NCBI RefSeq assembly: GCF_900129425.1
Contig: NZ_LT670817.1
Span: 2,604,001-2,668,000 of the forward strand
Length of the DNA stretch: 64,000 bases
Source of the DNA: Bradyrhizobium erythrophlei
GTDB lineage: Bacteria; Pseudomonadota; Alphaproteobacteria; Rhizobiales; Xanthobacteraceae
Direction: 5' to 3'
Below the pieces are notes generated by a model, which was not told the origin of the DNA, did not search any database, and saw only the letters and a list, made by a program, of their open reading frames with translations. The first letter of the stretch is position 1, and every line of letters starts with the position of its first letter. Below are positions 43,896-51,282 of the stretch, piece after piece. A program made the position numbers and the translations under genes.

Positions 43896-44731
43896 CGCTT
43901 GAGGCGACGGCATCTAATGCAAGTGACGGATCATCCGCGTCCGGCAGTTCGTTTTACGCGGCGATGCGCATTCTGCCGCGCGAACAGCGCGGGGCGATGT
44001 TTCAGATCTACAGCTTTTGCCGGCAGGTCGACGACATCGCGGATTCCGATGGCCCGCGCCCCGAACGGCTGGCCGCGCTTCAGCAATGGCGTGACGATAT
44101 CGACGCGCTGTATCAGGGCCAGCCGCCCGCGCGGCTGCGGGAGTACGTCGCGTCGGTTCGAAGATTTGGTCTAAAGCGCGAGGATTTTCTGGCCATCGTC
44201 GATGGCATGGAAATGGACGTGCCGCAGGATATAAGGGCGCCGGATCTTGCGACGCTCGATCTGTATTGCGACCGCGTGGCGAGCGCCGTAGGACGCTTGT
44301 CGGTGCGGGTGTTCGGTCTCAGCGAAGGCGACGGCATCCTGCTCGCGCACCATCTTGGCCGCGCGCTGCAATTGACGAATATCCTGCGCGATATCGATGA
44401 GGACGCCGGTATCGGCCGGCTTTACCTGCCGCTCGAAGGGCTGCTGCACGCGGGTATCACCGGCACCGATCCGCTCAAGGTCATCTCCGATCCGGCGCTG
44501 CCGAAAGTATGCGCGCCGCTGGTAGCGCGGGCGCGGGCGCATTTCGAGAAGGCCGACGAAGTCATGCGCCGCAGTTCGCGGCGCGTGGTGCGTGCGCCGA
44601 GAATCATGTCGAAATATTATCGTGCGATCCTGGAATTGCTGGTCGCCCGAGGGTTCGCAGCCCCGCGCACGCCGGTTCGCCTCAACAAGATGGCCCGCAT
44701 CGCCATTGTTCTTCGTTACGCACTGATCTGA
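43892..44731 (+). CDS. hpnD: HpnD, presqualene diphosphate synthase
   Basis: A 279-residue homologue of HpnC that condenses two farnesyl diphosphates into presqualene diphosphate. Acidic motifs Asp47-x3-Asp51 (QVDDIADSD) and Asp167-x3-Asp171 (ILRDIDEDAGIGRLYLP). The order hpnC-hpnD-hpnE and the 4-base and 1-base overlaps are typical of this operon. Confidence 0.94.
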   Translation: MTLEATASNASDGSSASGSSFYAAMRILPREQRGAMFQIYSFCRQVDDIADSDGPRPERLAALQQWRDDIDALYQGQPPARLREYVASVRRFGLKREDFLAIVDGMEMDVPQDIRAPDLATLDLYCDRVASAVGRLSVRVFGLSEGDGILLAHHLGRALQLTNILRDIDEDAGIGRLYLPLEGLLHAGITGTDPLKVISDPALPKVCAPLVARARAHFEKADEVMRRSSRRVVRAPRIMSKYYRAILELLVARGFAAPRTPVRLNKMARIAIVLRYALI

Positions 44732-45984
44732 TGCAAAAAACTGTTCACATTATCGGCGCTGGAATCTCGGGCCTTTCGGCAGCCGTGCGGCTGGCGAATG
44801 CGAATTTCAAGGTGCATGTCCACGAGGCCACGCAACAGGCCGGCGGCCGCTGCCGGTCATATTTCGACGCGGCGACCAATCTGACCATCGATAACGGCAA
44901 TCACCTTCTGCTCTCGGGCAACCGACATGCCGTGGCTTATGCCAGATCGATCGGCACCGAGGCGGGGCTGGTAGGACCGAAGCGCGCTCAATTCCCGTTC
45001 GTCGATCTGACGAGCGGGCAGCGCTGGCAACTCGACCTCGGCGATAGCCGGCTTCCCACCTGGATATTCGATGAGGCGCGCCGCGTCCCCGACACCGGCC
45101 TGCTCGATTATCTCGCGCTGGCGCCTCTGATATGGGCCGCTCCGAGCAAACCGGTCGGCGATACCATCCCCTGCAAGGGGACCCTCTACCGGCGGCTGGT
45201 GCAGCCGCTGTTGCTGGCCGCGCTGAACGTCGACCCGCCCGAGGGGTCGGCGGGACTGGCCGGCGCGGTGGTGCGGGAGACCTTGCTGGTGGGCGGACAG
45301 GCCTGCCGGCCGCTGATCGCGCGCGAGGGCTTGAGTGCGGTGCTGGTCGAGCCTGCGATCCGGCTGCTGCAGGGCAAGGGCGCCAGCATCCAGTTCGGAC
45401 ACGAACTGCGCGGGTTCGGTATGTCGGCGGCCCGCGTCGGCGAATTGAAGTTCGGCGACGACACCGTCGCCATTGGGCCCGACGACGCCGTGGTGATGGC
45501 GGTGCCGCCGCGTCCGGCTGCGGCGTTGCTGCCTGGCCTGAAAACGCCGTCGAAATTCCGGGCGATCGTGAATGCGCATTTCCGCTTCGATCCGCCCAAG
45601 GACATGCCGCCGCTGCTGGGGGTGGTCGGCGGGCTGATCGAATGGCTGTTTGCGTTCCCGCAGCGGCTGTCGATCACCATCAGCAATGGCGACCGGCTGG
45701 TGGATATGCCGCGCGAGGAGCTCGCGCAGGCGATCTGGCGGGATATCTGCAAGGCCTCGGGCGTGCAGGGCGACCTGCCGCCCTGGCAGATCGTGCGCGA
45801 GCGCCGCGCGACCTTTGAGGCCACGCCGGAGCAAAACGCGCTGCGGCCGGGCCCCTCGACGAGCTGGAAAAATCTGTTCCTCGCCGGCGACTGGACTGAT
45901 ACGGGGTTGCCGGCAACCATCGAAGGATCGGTGCGGTCGGGGAACCGCGCCGCCGATCTGGTTCTCGCCATGCGGCAGGCCTGA
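44731..45984 (+). CDS. hpnE: HpnE, hydroxysqualene dehydroxylase
   Basis: A 417-residue FAD-dependent amine-oxidase-like protein that reduces hydroxysqualene to squalene. Rossmann FAD motif GAGISGLSAAVRLA at residues 8-21, then EATQQAGGRCRS, and the C-terminal FAD contact LAGDWTDTGLPATIEGSVRSG. The ATG shares one base with the hpnD stop (TGATG). The frame is open upstream into hpnD but has no homology there. Confidence 0.94.
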   Translation: MQKTVHIIGAGISGLSAAVRLANANFKVHVHEATQQAGGRCRSYFDAATNLTIDNGNHLLLSGNRHAVAYARSIGTEAGLVGPKRAQFPFVDLTSGQRWQLDLGDSRLPTWIFDEARRVPDTGLLDYLALAPLIWAAPSKPVGDTIPCKGTLYRRLVQPLLLAALNVDPPEGSAGLAGAVVRETLLVGGQACRPLIAREGLSAVLVEPAIRLLQGKGASIQFGHELRGFGMSAARVGELKFGDDTVAIGPDDAVVMAVPPRPAAALLPGLKTPSKFRAIVNAHFRFDPPKDMPPLLGVVGGLIEWLFAFPQRLSITISNGDRLVDMPREELAQAIWRDICKASGVQGDLPPWQIVRERRATFEATPEQNALRPGPSTSWKNLFLAGDWTDTGLPATIEGSVRSGNRAADLVLAMRQA

Positions 45985-46071
45985 TCGGGAGCTAACACGG
46001 CCGATGTTCCACGAGATGCAACCGGCGAATACCGGTCAAAGAACAGGGCGAAAACAGGGCAAAAACAGGAG

Positions 46072-48045
46072 ATGTCGAGCCAGATGCATTCCGGCACCAA
46101 GTTAGTTGGATTCGAGGACGATGCCGCCCTGGAGGCGAGCATCGCTTCGGCGACTCGCGGTTTGCTCGGCTACCGGCAGGCGGACGGACATTGGGTGTTC
46201 GAACTGGAAGCCGATTGCACCATACCGGCGGAGTATGTGCTGCTTCGCCACTACCTCGGCGAGCCGGTCGACGCCGTGCTGGAAGCCAAGATCGCCAATT
46301 ACCTGCGCCGGGTTCAGGGCGCCCATAGCGGCTGGCCGCTGGTGCACGACGGCGATTTCGAAATGAGCGCCAGCGTCAAAGCCTATTTCGCGCTGAAGAT
46401 GATCGGCGATTCGCCGGACGCGCCGCACATGGTGCGTGCGCGCGAGGCGATCCGCTCGCGCGGCGGCGCCATCCACAGCAACGTCTTCACGCGGTTCATG
46501 CTGGCGATGTTCGGAGTGATGACATGGCGCAGCGTCCCGGTATTGCCGGTCGAGATCATGCTGCTGCCGTTGTGGTTCCCATTTCACATCAACAAGATTT
46601 CGTACTGGGCGCGGACCACGATCGTGCCGCTGATGGTGCTGGCGGCACTGAAGCCGCGCGCGAAAAACGTCAGCGGGGTCGGCATCGACGAGCTGTTCCT
46701 GCAGCCGCCGCACAGCATCGGAATGACGGCCAAGGCGCCGCACCAGAGCTGGGGCTGGTTCTCGCTGTTCCGCGGACTGGACAGCGTGTTGCGGGTGATC
46801 GAGCCGCTGTTTCCCAAGAAATTGCGGGCTCGCGCCATCGACAGCGCGGTTGCGTTCATCGAGGAACGGCTGAACGGCGAGGACGGTTTGGGCGCGATCT
46901 ATCCGCCGATGGCCAATACCGTGATGATGTACGAGGTGCTCGGCAAGCCCGCCGATTATCCGCCGCGCGCCCTCACCCGAAAGGGCCTCGACCGGCTTCT
47001 GGTGATCGGCGAGCACGAGGCTTATTGCCAGCCCTGCGTCTCGCCGGTCTGGGACACCTCGCTGACCTGTCATGCCCTGCTCGAGACCGGCGCGGAGGCA
47101 GTGCCGGCGGCCAAACAGGGTCTGGACTGGCTGCTGCCGAAGCAGGTGCTCGACGTCAAGGGCGACTGGGCCGTGAAGCGTCCCGATGTCCGCCCCGGCG
47201 GCTGGGCCTTCCAGTACAACAACGCTTATTACCCCGACCTCGACGACACCGCCGTCGTTGTCATGGCGATGGACCGGTCGCGGCGGGCGACCCAAAGCCG
47301 GGAATACGATGCGGCGATCGCCCGCGGCCGCGAATGGATCGAGGGCATGCAAAGCCGCGATGGCGGATGGGCGGCGTTCGACGTCAACAACCTCGAATAT
47401 TACCTCAACAACATTCCGTTCTCCGATCACGGCGCGCTGCTCGATCCGCCGACCGAGGACGTCACCGCGCGCTGCGTCTCGATGCTGGCCCAGCTCGGCG
47501 ACACCGTGCAGACCAGCAAGGCGGTCGCCGACGGCGTGGCCTATCTGCGCCGGACCCAGCTTGCCGAGGGATCGTGGTACGGCCGGTGGGGCCTGAATTA
47601 CATTTACGGAACCTGGTCGGTGCTGTGCGCGCTCAATGCCGCCGGGGTCGACCATCAGGACCCCGTGATTCGCAAGGCGGCGGACTGGCTGGTGTCGATC
47701 CAGAACGCGGACGGCGGCTGGGGCGAGGATGCCATCAGTTACCGACTCGATTATAAGGGGTTCGAGGAAGCCCCCACCACCGCCTCGCAAACGGCATGGG
47801 CCTTGCTTGGATTGATGGCGGCGGGTGAGGTCGGGCACCCCGCAGTCCTGCGGGGGGTGGAGTACCTAAAAAGCACACAGACCGAAAAAGGGCTGTGGGA
47901 CGAGCAGCGCTACACGGCAACGGGCTTTCCTCGGGTATTTTATCTGCGTTATCATGGCTATTCGAAGTTCTTTCCGCTCTGGGCGCTGGCGCGGTATCGA
48001 AACTTGAAGAGCACCAACAGCAGGGTGGTAGGGGTCGGGATGTGA
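46072..48045 (+). CDS. shc: Squalene-hopene cyclase
   Basis: A 657-residue monotopic membrane enzyme (also called HpnF) that cyclises squalene to hopene and hopanol. The protonating DxDD motif is Asp389-x-Asp391-Asp392 (PDLDDTAVV). Several QW repeats are visible, for instance GWAFQY..., DGGWAAFD, EGSWYGRWG, DGGWGEDA and QTEKGLWDEQR. The start ATG lies 87 bases after hpnE. The stop is overlapped by hpnG's GTG. Confidence 0.97.
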   Translation: MSSQMHSGTKLVGFEDDAALEASIASATRGLLGYRQADGHWVFELEADCTIPAEYVLLRHYLGEPVDAVLEAKIANYLRRVQGAHSGWPLVHDGDFEMSASVKAYFALKMIGDSPDAPHMVRAREAIRSRGGAIHSNVFTRFMLAMFGVMTWRSVPVLPVEIMLLPLWFPFHINKISYWARTTIVPLMVLAALKPRAKNVSGVGIDELFLQPPHSIGMTAKAPHQSWGWFSLFRGLDSVLRVIEPLFPKKLRARAIDSAVAFIEERLNGEDGLGAIYPPMANTVMMYEVLGKPADYPPRALTRKGLDRLLVIGEHEAYCQPCVSPVWDTSLTCHALLETGAEAVPAAKQGLDWLLPKQVLDVKGDWAVKRPDVRPGGWAFQYNNAYYPDLDDTAVVVMAMDRSRRATQSREYDAAIARGREWIEGMQSRDGGWAAFDVNNLEYYLNNIPFSDHGALLDPPTEDVTARCVSMLAQLGDTVQTSKAVADGVAYLRRTQLAEGSWYGRWGLNYIYGTWSVLCALNAAGVDHQDPVIRKAADWLVSIQNADGGWGEDAISYRLDYKGFEEAPTTASQTAWALLGLMAAGEVGHPAVLRGVEYLKSTQTEKGLWDEQRYTATGFPRVFYLRYHGYSKFFPLWALARYRNLKSTNSRVVGVGM

Positions 48046-48776
48046 ATTTGGGGGCGGGGAACGACCCGTTCGTGGACAATCCAATTGATCCGCGGCCGGT
48101 ACTCATCGTGACGGGTATGGCGCAGGAGGCCCGCATAGCGGCTGGGCCCGGCATGACCGTCATTTGCAGCAGCAGCGATCCGCAGCAATTGCGGGCCCTG
48201 CTGACGGTGTTTGACCCATCGACAATCAGAGGCGTCATCAGCTTCGGCATCGCCGGCGGACTGGATCCGACGCTGAGGTCCGGTGACGTCGTGGTGGCGA
48301 CCGAGGTGCTGTCGGGCGATACCCGCTGGCTGGCCGGTCTGGCGCTCAATGAAGAGCTGATCGCCAGCGTCGCCCTGGGAAGCCGACGCGTCGTCAGGGG
48401 TGGTCTTGCGGGCGTCGAGCAGATGGTCGTCGCCCAGTCCAGGAAGGCCGCGTTGCGTTCGGAGACAGGGGCGGCCGCCGTCGATATGGAGAGCCATATC
48501 GCCGCCGCCTACGCCGCCGAGGCGGGCCTTCCGTTCGCGGCGCTGCGCGTCATCAGCGATCCCGCCTCGCGCGCGTTGCCGGCGCTGGCGAGATCGGCGA
48601 TCAAGCCGAACGGCGAGATCGACCTGCGCAAGGTGCTGAGCGGCGTGGCGCGCAATCCACTGACGCTGCGCGCGCTGGTCTCGACCGGGATCGATTTCAA
48701 TCGCGCGCTGCGCAGCCTACGCGGCTGTCGAGGCTTTCTGCTGGGCGGCGATGGCCTCGTCACGGCGGATATCTGA
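48042..48776 (+). CDS. hpnG: HpnG, hopanoid-associated phosphorylase
   Basis: A 244-residue protein of the nucleoside phosphorylase family that removes adenine from adenosylhopane to give ribosylhopane-type intermediates. Family features: VLIVTGMAQEARIA, GVISFGIAGGLDP, the GAAAVDMESHIAAAYA substrate-binding motif and ALRVISDPASRALP. The GTG at 48042 overlaps the shc stop (GTGA) and removes an upstream frame extension inside shc. Its 3' end overlaps the opposing hpnH gene by 60 bases. Confidence 0.92.
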   Translation: MNLGAGNDPFVDNPIDPRPVLIVTGMAQEARIAAGPGMTVICSSSDPQQLRALLTVFDPSTIRGVISFGIAGGLDPTLRSGDVVVATEVLSGDTRWLAGLALNEELIASVALGSRRVVRGGLAGVEQMVVAQSRKAALRSETGAAAVDMESHIAAAYAAEAGLPFAALRVISDPASRALPALARSAIKPNGEIDLRKVLSGVARNPLTLRALVSTGIDFNRALRSLRGCRGFLLGGDGLVTADI

Positions 48777-49865
48777 CAGCCGCTTCTGGACTTCCGCCGA
48801 GAAGATGTACTGCGCCGGACGCTGGTGATCGAGATTGATCTCCGGCGCCATCGGGCCGCTGGTGCGCACGCCGCGCAGCGCCACCCACATGGCCTTCAGC
48901 GGATTGGTGAGCGCGGCGTTGGCCGCGGTCGGCTCGTAGCCGCAATGCGCCATGCAGTTGGCGCACTTCTCGTACTTGCCGGTGCCGTAGGTCTCCCAGT
49001 CCGTCGTCTCCATCAATTCCTTGAAGGTCTTGGCGTAGCCTTCGCCGAGCAGATAGCAGGGCTTTTGCCAGCCGAAAATGTTGCGCGCCGGCATCCCCCA
49101 TGGGGTGCATTCGTAGTTCTGGTTGCCCGCGAGGAAGTCCAGGAACAGGCCGGAATGCATGAAATTCCACTTCTTGCCCTTGCCGAGCGCGAACACGTCG
49201 CGGAACAGCTTCTTGGTCTTGGTGCGGTTGAGGAAGTGCTCCTGGTCCGGTGCGCGCTCATAGGCATAGCCCGGCGACATCGACACGCCGACGCCGAGTT
49301 CGGTGGTATAGTCGAGGAACTTGGCGATATCCTCGGCGGCGTGTCCGTCGAAGATCGTGGCGTTGACGTTGACCGTGAACCCCTTCGCCTTGGCGGCCTT
49401 GATCGCCGAGACGGCGCGATCGAACACGCCCTTCTGCGAGACCGCCTTGTCGTGGTGCTCCTTCAAGCCGTCGAGATGCACCGAGAAGAACAGGTACGGC
49501 GACGGCTCGAACAGATCGAGCTTCTTCTCCAGGAGCAGCGCGTTGGTGCACAGCGACACGAATTTCTTGCGCGCCACCAGCCCGCGCACGATCTCGCCGA
49601 TTTCCTTGTGGATCAGCGGCTCGCCGCCGGGGATCGCCACCATCGGCGCGCCGCATTCGTCGGCGGCATCCCAGCACTCCTGCGCCGACATGCGGCGGTT
49701 GAGGATCGCGTCGGGATAGTCGATCTTGCCGCAACCGACGCAGGCTAGATTGCAGCGAAACAGCGGCTCCAGCATCAGCACCAGCGGATAACGTTTCCGG
49801 CCCAGCAGCTTCTGCTTGATGAGATAGCCGCCGATACGCATTTCCTTGAAGAACGGTATTGCCAT
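48717..49865 (-). CDS. hpnH: HpnH, adenosyl-hopene transferase (radical SAM)
   Basis: A 382-residue radical SAM enzyme that joins the 5'-deoxyadenosyl group to hopene, the first side-chain step. The cluster-binding cysteines are Cys38, Cys42 and Cys45 (FRCNLACVGC); further cysteines in YEKCANCMAHCGYEPTAANA form the C-terminal part. The ATG at 49865 gives the family N-terminus (AIPFFKEMRIGGYL). It is transcribed against hpnG, and the last 60 bases of the two genes overlap tail to tail. Confidence 0.95.
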   Translation of the reverse strand: MAIPFFKEMRIGGYLIKQKLLGRKRYPLVLMLEPLFRCNLACVGCGKIDYPDAILNRRMSAQECWDAADECGAPMVAIPGGEPLIHKEIGEIVRGLVARKKFVSLCTNALLLEKKLDLFEPSPYLFFSVHLDGLKEHHDKAVSQKGVFDRAVSAIKAAKAKGFTVNVNATIFDGHAAEDIAKFLDYTTELGVGVSMSPGYAYERAPDQEHFLNRTKTKKLFRDVFALGKGKKWNFMHSGLFLDFLAGNQNYECTPWGMPARNIFGWQKPCYLLGEGYAKTFKELMETTDWETYGTGKYEKCANCMAHCGYEPTAANAALTNPLKAMWVALRGVRTSGPMAPEINLDHQRPAQYIFSAEVQKRLSDIRRDEAIAAQQKASTAA

Positions 49866-49905
49866 TGCAGGTTTTCTTTCTCGACCCAAGTAGATTAGTG
49901 GATGA

Positions 49906-50832
49906 TCAGCCCGCCGCCAGTTCTGCGGGAAGCCGGAATTCGATATTTTCTTCCCGGCCGGGCAACACCGACACCGCGACCGGCCCGATCCGTCGCAGGG
50001 CCTCGATCACGTCATCGACGAGCACCTCGGGCGCCGAGGCGCCGGCGGTGATGCCGACCGCCTTGGCGTCCTTCAGCCAGTCCGGGTTCAGTTCACTGCC
50101 ATCGGCAATCAGATAACTCGCCACGCCGACTTCGGTGCCGATTTCGCGAAGCCTGTTAGAGTTGGAACTATTGGTGGCCCCCACCACCAGTATAACGTCC
50201 ACCAGCTTGCTAAGGTCCCTTACCGCAGATTGGCGGTTCTGTGTCGCATAGCAGATATCCCGGATGTCCGGGCCTTGAATATCTGTAAAACGCTGCTGAA
50301 GGGCGGCAATAATGTCCCTGGTATCGTCCACGCTGAGGGTGGTCTGGGTGATATAGGCGACCGGCGTGTCGGCCGGCATCGTCAGGGCCGCCACGTCGTC
50401 GACGTCCTGGACCAGCAGCACCGGGCCGGGAACCTGGCCCATGGTTCCCTCGACCTCGGGATGCCCGGCATGACCGATCAGGATCAGCGCCCGGCCCTTC
50501 GACATGTAGCGTTTACCTTGATTATGGACCTTGGTGACCAGCGGGCAGGTGGCATTGAGGACGGGCAGGCCGCGGGCCGCGGCTTCCTCCTCCACGCTCC
50601 GCGCCACGCCATGGGCGCTGAACACCGTGACGGCGTGCGGCGGTACTTCCGACAGGTCCTCGACGAAGATCGCGCCCTTGTTTTTCAGGCTTTCGACCAC
50701 GTATTTGTTATGGACGATCTCATGACGCACATAGACCGGCGGGCCATATTTCTCCAGCGCGCGCTCGACGATCTCGATTGCACGCACGACTCCCGCACAA
50801 AATCCACGGGGTTGGGCCAGATAAACTTCCAT
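49906..50832 (-). CDS. ispH: 4-hydroxy-3-methylbut-2-enyl diphosphate reductase
   Basis: A 308-residue IspH/LytB that makes IPP and DMAPP in the last step of the MEP pathway. The three iron-sulfur ligands are Cys12 (PRGFCAGV), Cys96 (LNATCPLV) and Cys194 (DICYATQNRQ). The catalytic-site EVIGTxGH equivalent appears as HPEVEGTMGQ. It lies 40 bases upstream of hpnH on the same strand, so precursor supply and side-chain synthesis may be co-transcribed. The ATG at 50832 is chosen over an upstream TTG. Confidence 0.96.
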   Translation of the reverse strand: MEVYLAQPRGFCAGVVRAIEIVERALEKYGPPVYVRHEIVHNKYVVESLKNKGAIFVEDLSEVPPHAVTVFSAHGVARSVEEEAAARGLPVLNATCPLVTKVHNQGKRYMSKGRALILIGHAGHPEVEGTMGQVPGPVLLVQDVDDVAALTMPADTPVAYITQTTLSVDDTRDIIAALQQRFTDIQGPDIRDICYATQNRQSAVRDLSKLVDVILVVGATNSSNSNRLREIGTEVGVASYLIADGSELNPDWLKDAKAVGITAGASAPEVLVDDVIEALRRIGPVAVSVLPGREENIEFRLPAELAAG

Positions 50833-50884
50833 GGGACGCCCGTTACGCAAGTTGCACCAAAATCATCTCTGCATCTCCCTCCGC

Positions 50885-50903
50885 CCGGATATCTGCAATA
50901 TCC
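50885..50903. promoter_or_regulatory. Inverted repeat upstream of ispH
   Basis: CGGATAT and ATATCCG flank CTGCA, 53 bases before the ispH start. It could be an operator or a leader hairpin. The rest of the 450-base divergent gap to hpnN (50833-51282) includes a tandem AGATCGGCGGG repeat near 51200 and AT-rich promoter-like stretches, with no gene. Confidence 0.35.
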
Positions 50904-51282
50904 GCACCAGACCGGTTCCACGTCCATCCTCGCCCCGACGGGGTGGAGACGCCAGGCTTTGTGTCAAAAAACGATCGGCTAGAAAAGGCGGATCGCAAAC
51001 TGTCTACCCACAGGCGAGGGTTTGGAAACGGTAATATAGTACATACTTGACGAAGCCCGCCCGATAAACCCCTTAAAACCTCACTTGTTCGTCACTTTAC
51101 CGCAGGTCAATCCCGGCTATATCAGCCTCGGCGCAGTTTCGGCATATTTTGCGCCGCCTGTCCCTGCGTTTGAACCAAAAACCGTTCAAAAACACCATTA
51201 GATCGGCGGGTAGATCGGCGGGCCGAACTCCGCTAGACAGCGGGCGTTTGAGGCGACCTGATAACAGTTAGAAAGAAAAAAT

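Noticed and set aside
46102..47838. Long open frame antisense to shc
   Set aside because: It is a GC-driven shadow of the cyclase gene: Arg/His-rich composition, no recognisable domain, and shc has full family identity on the other strand.
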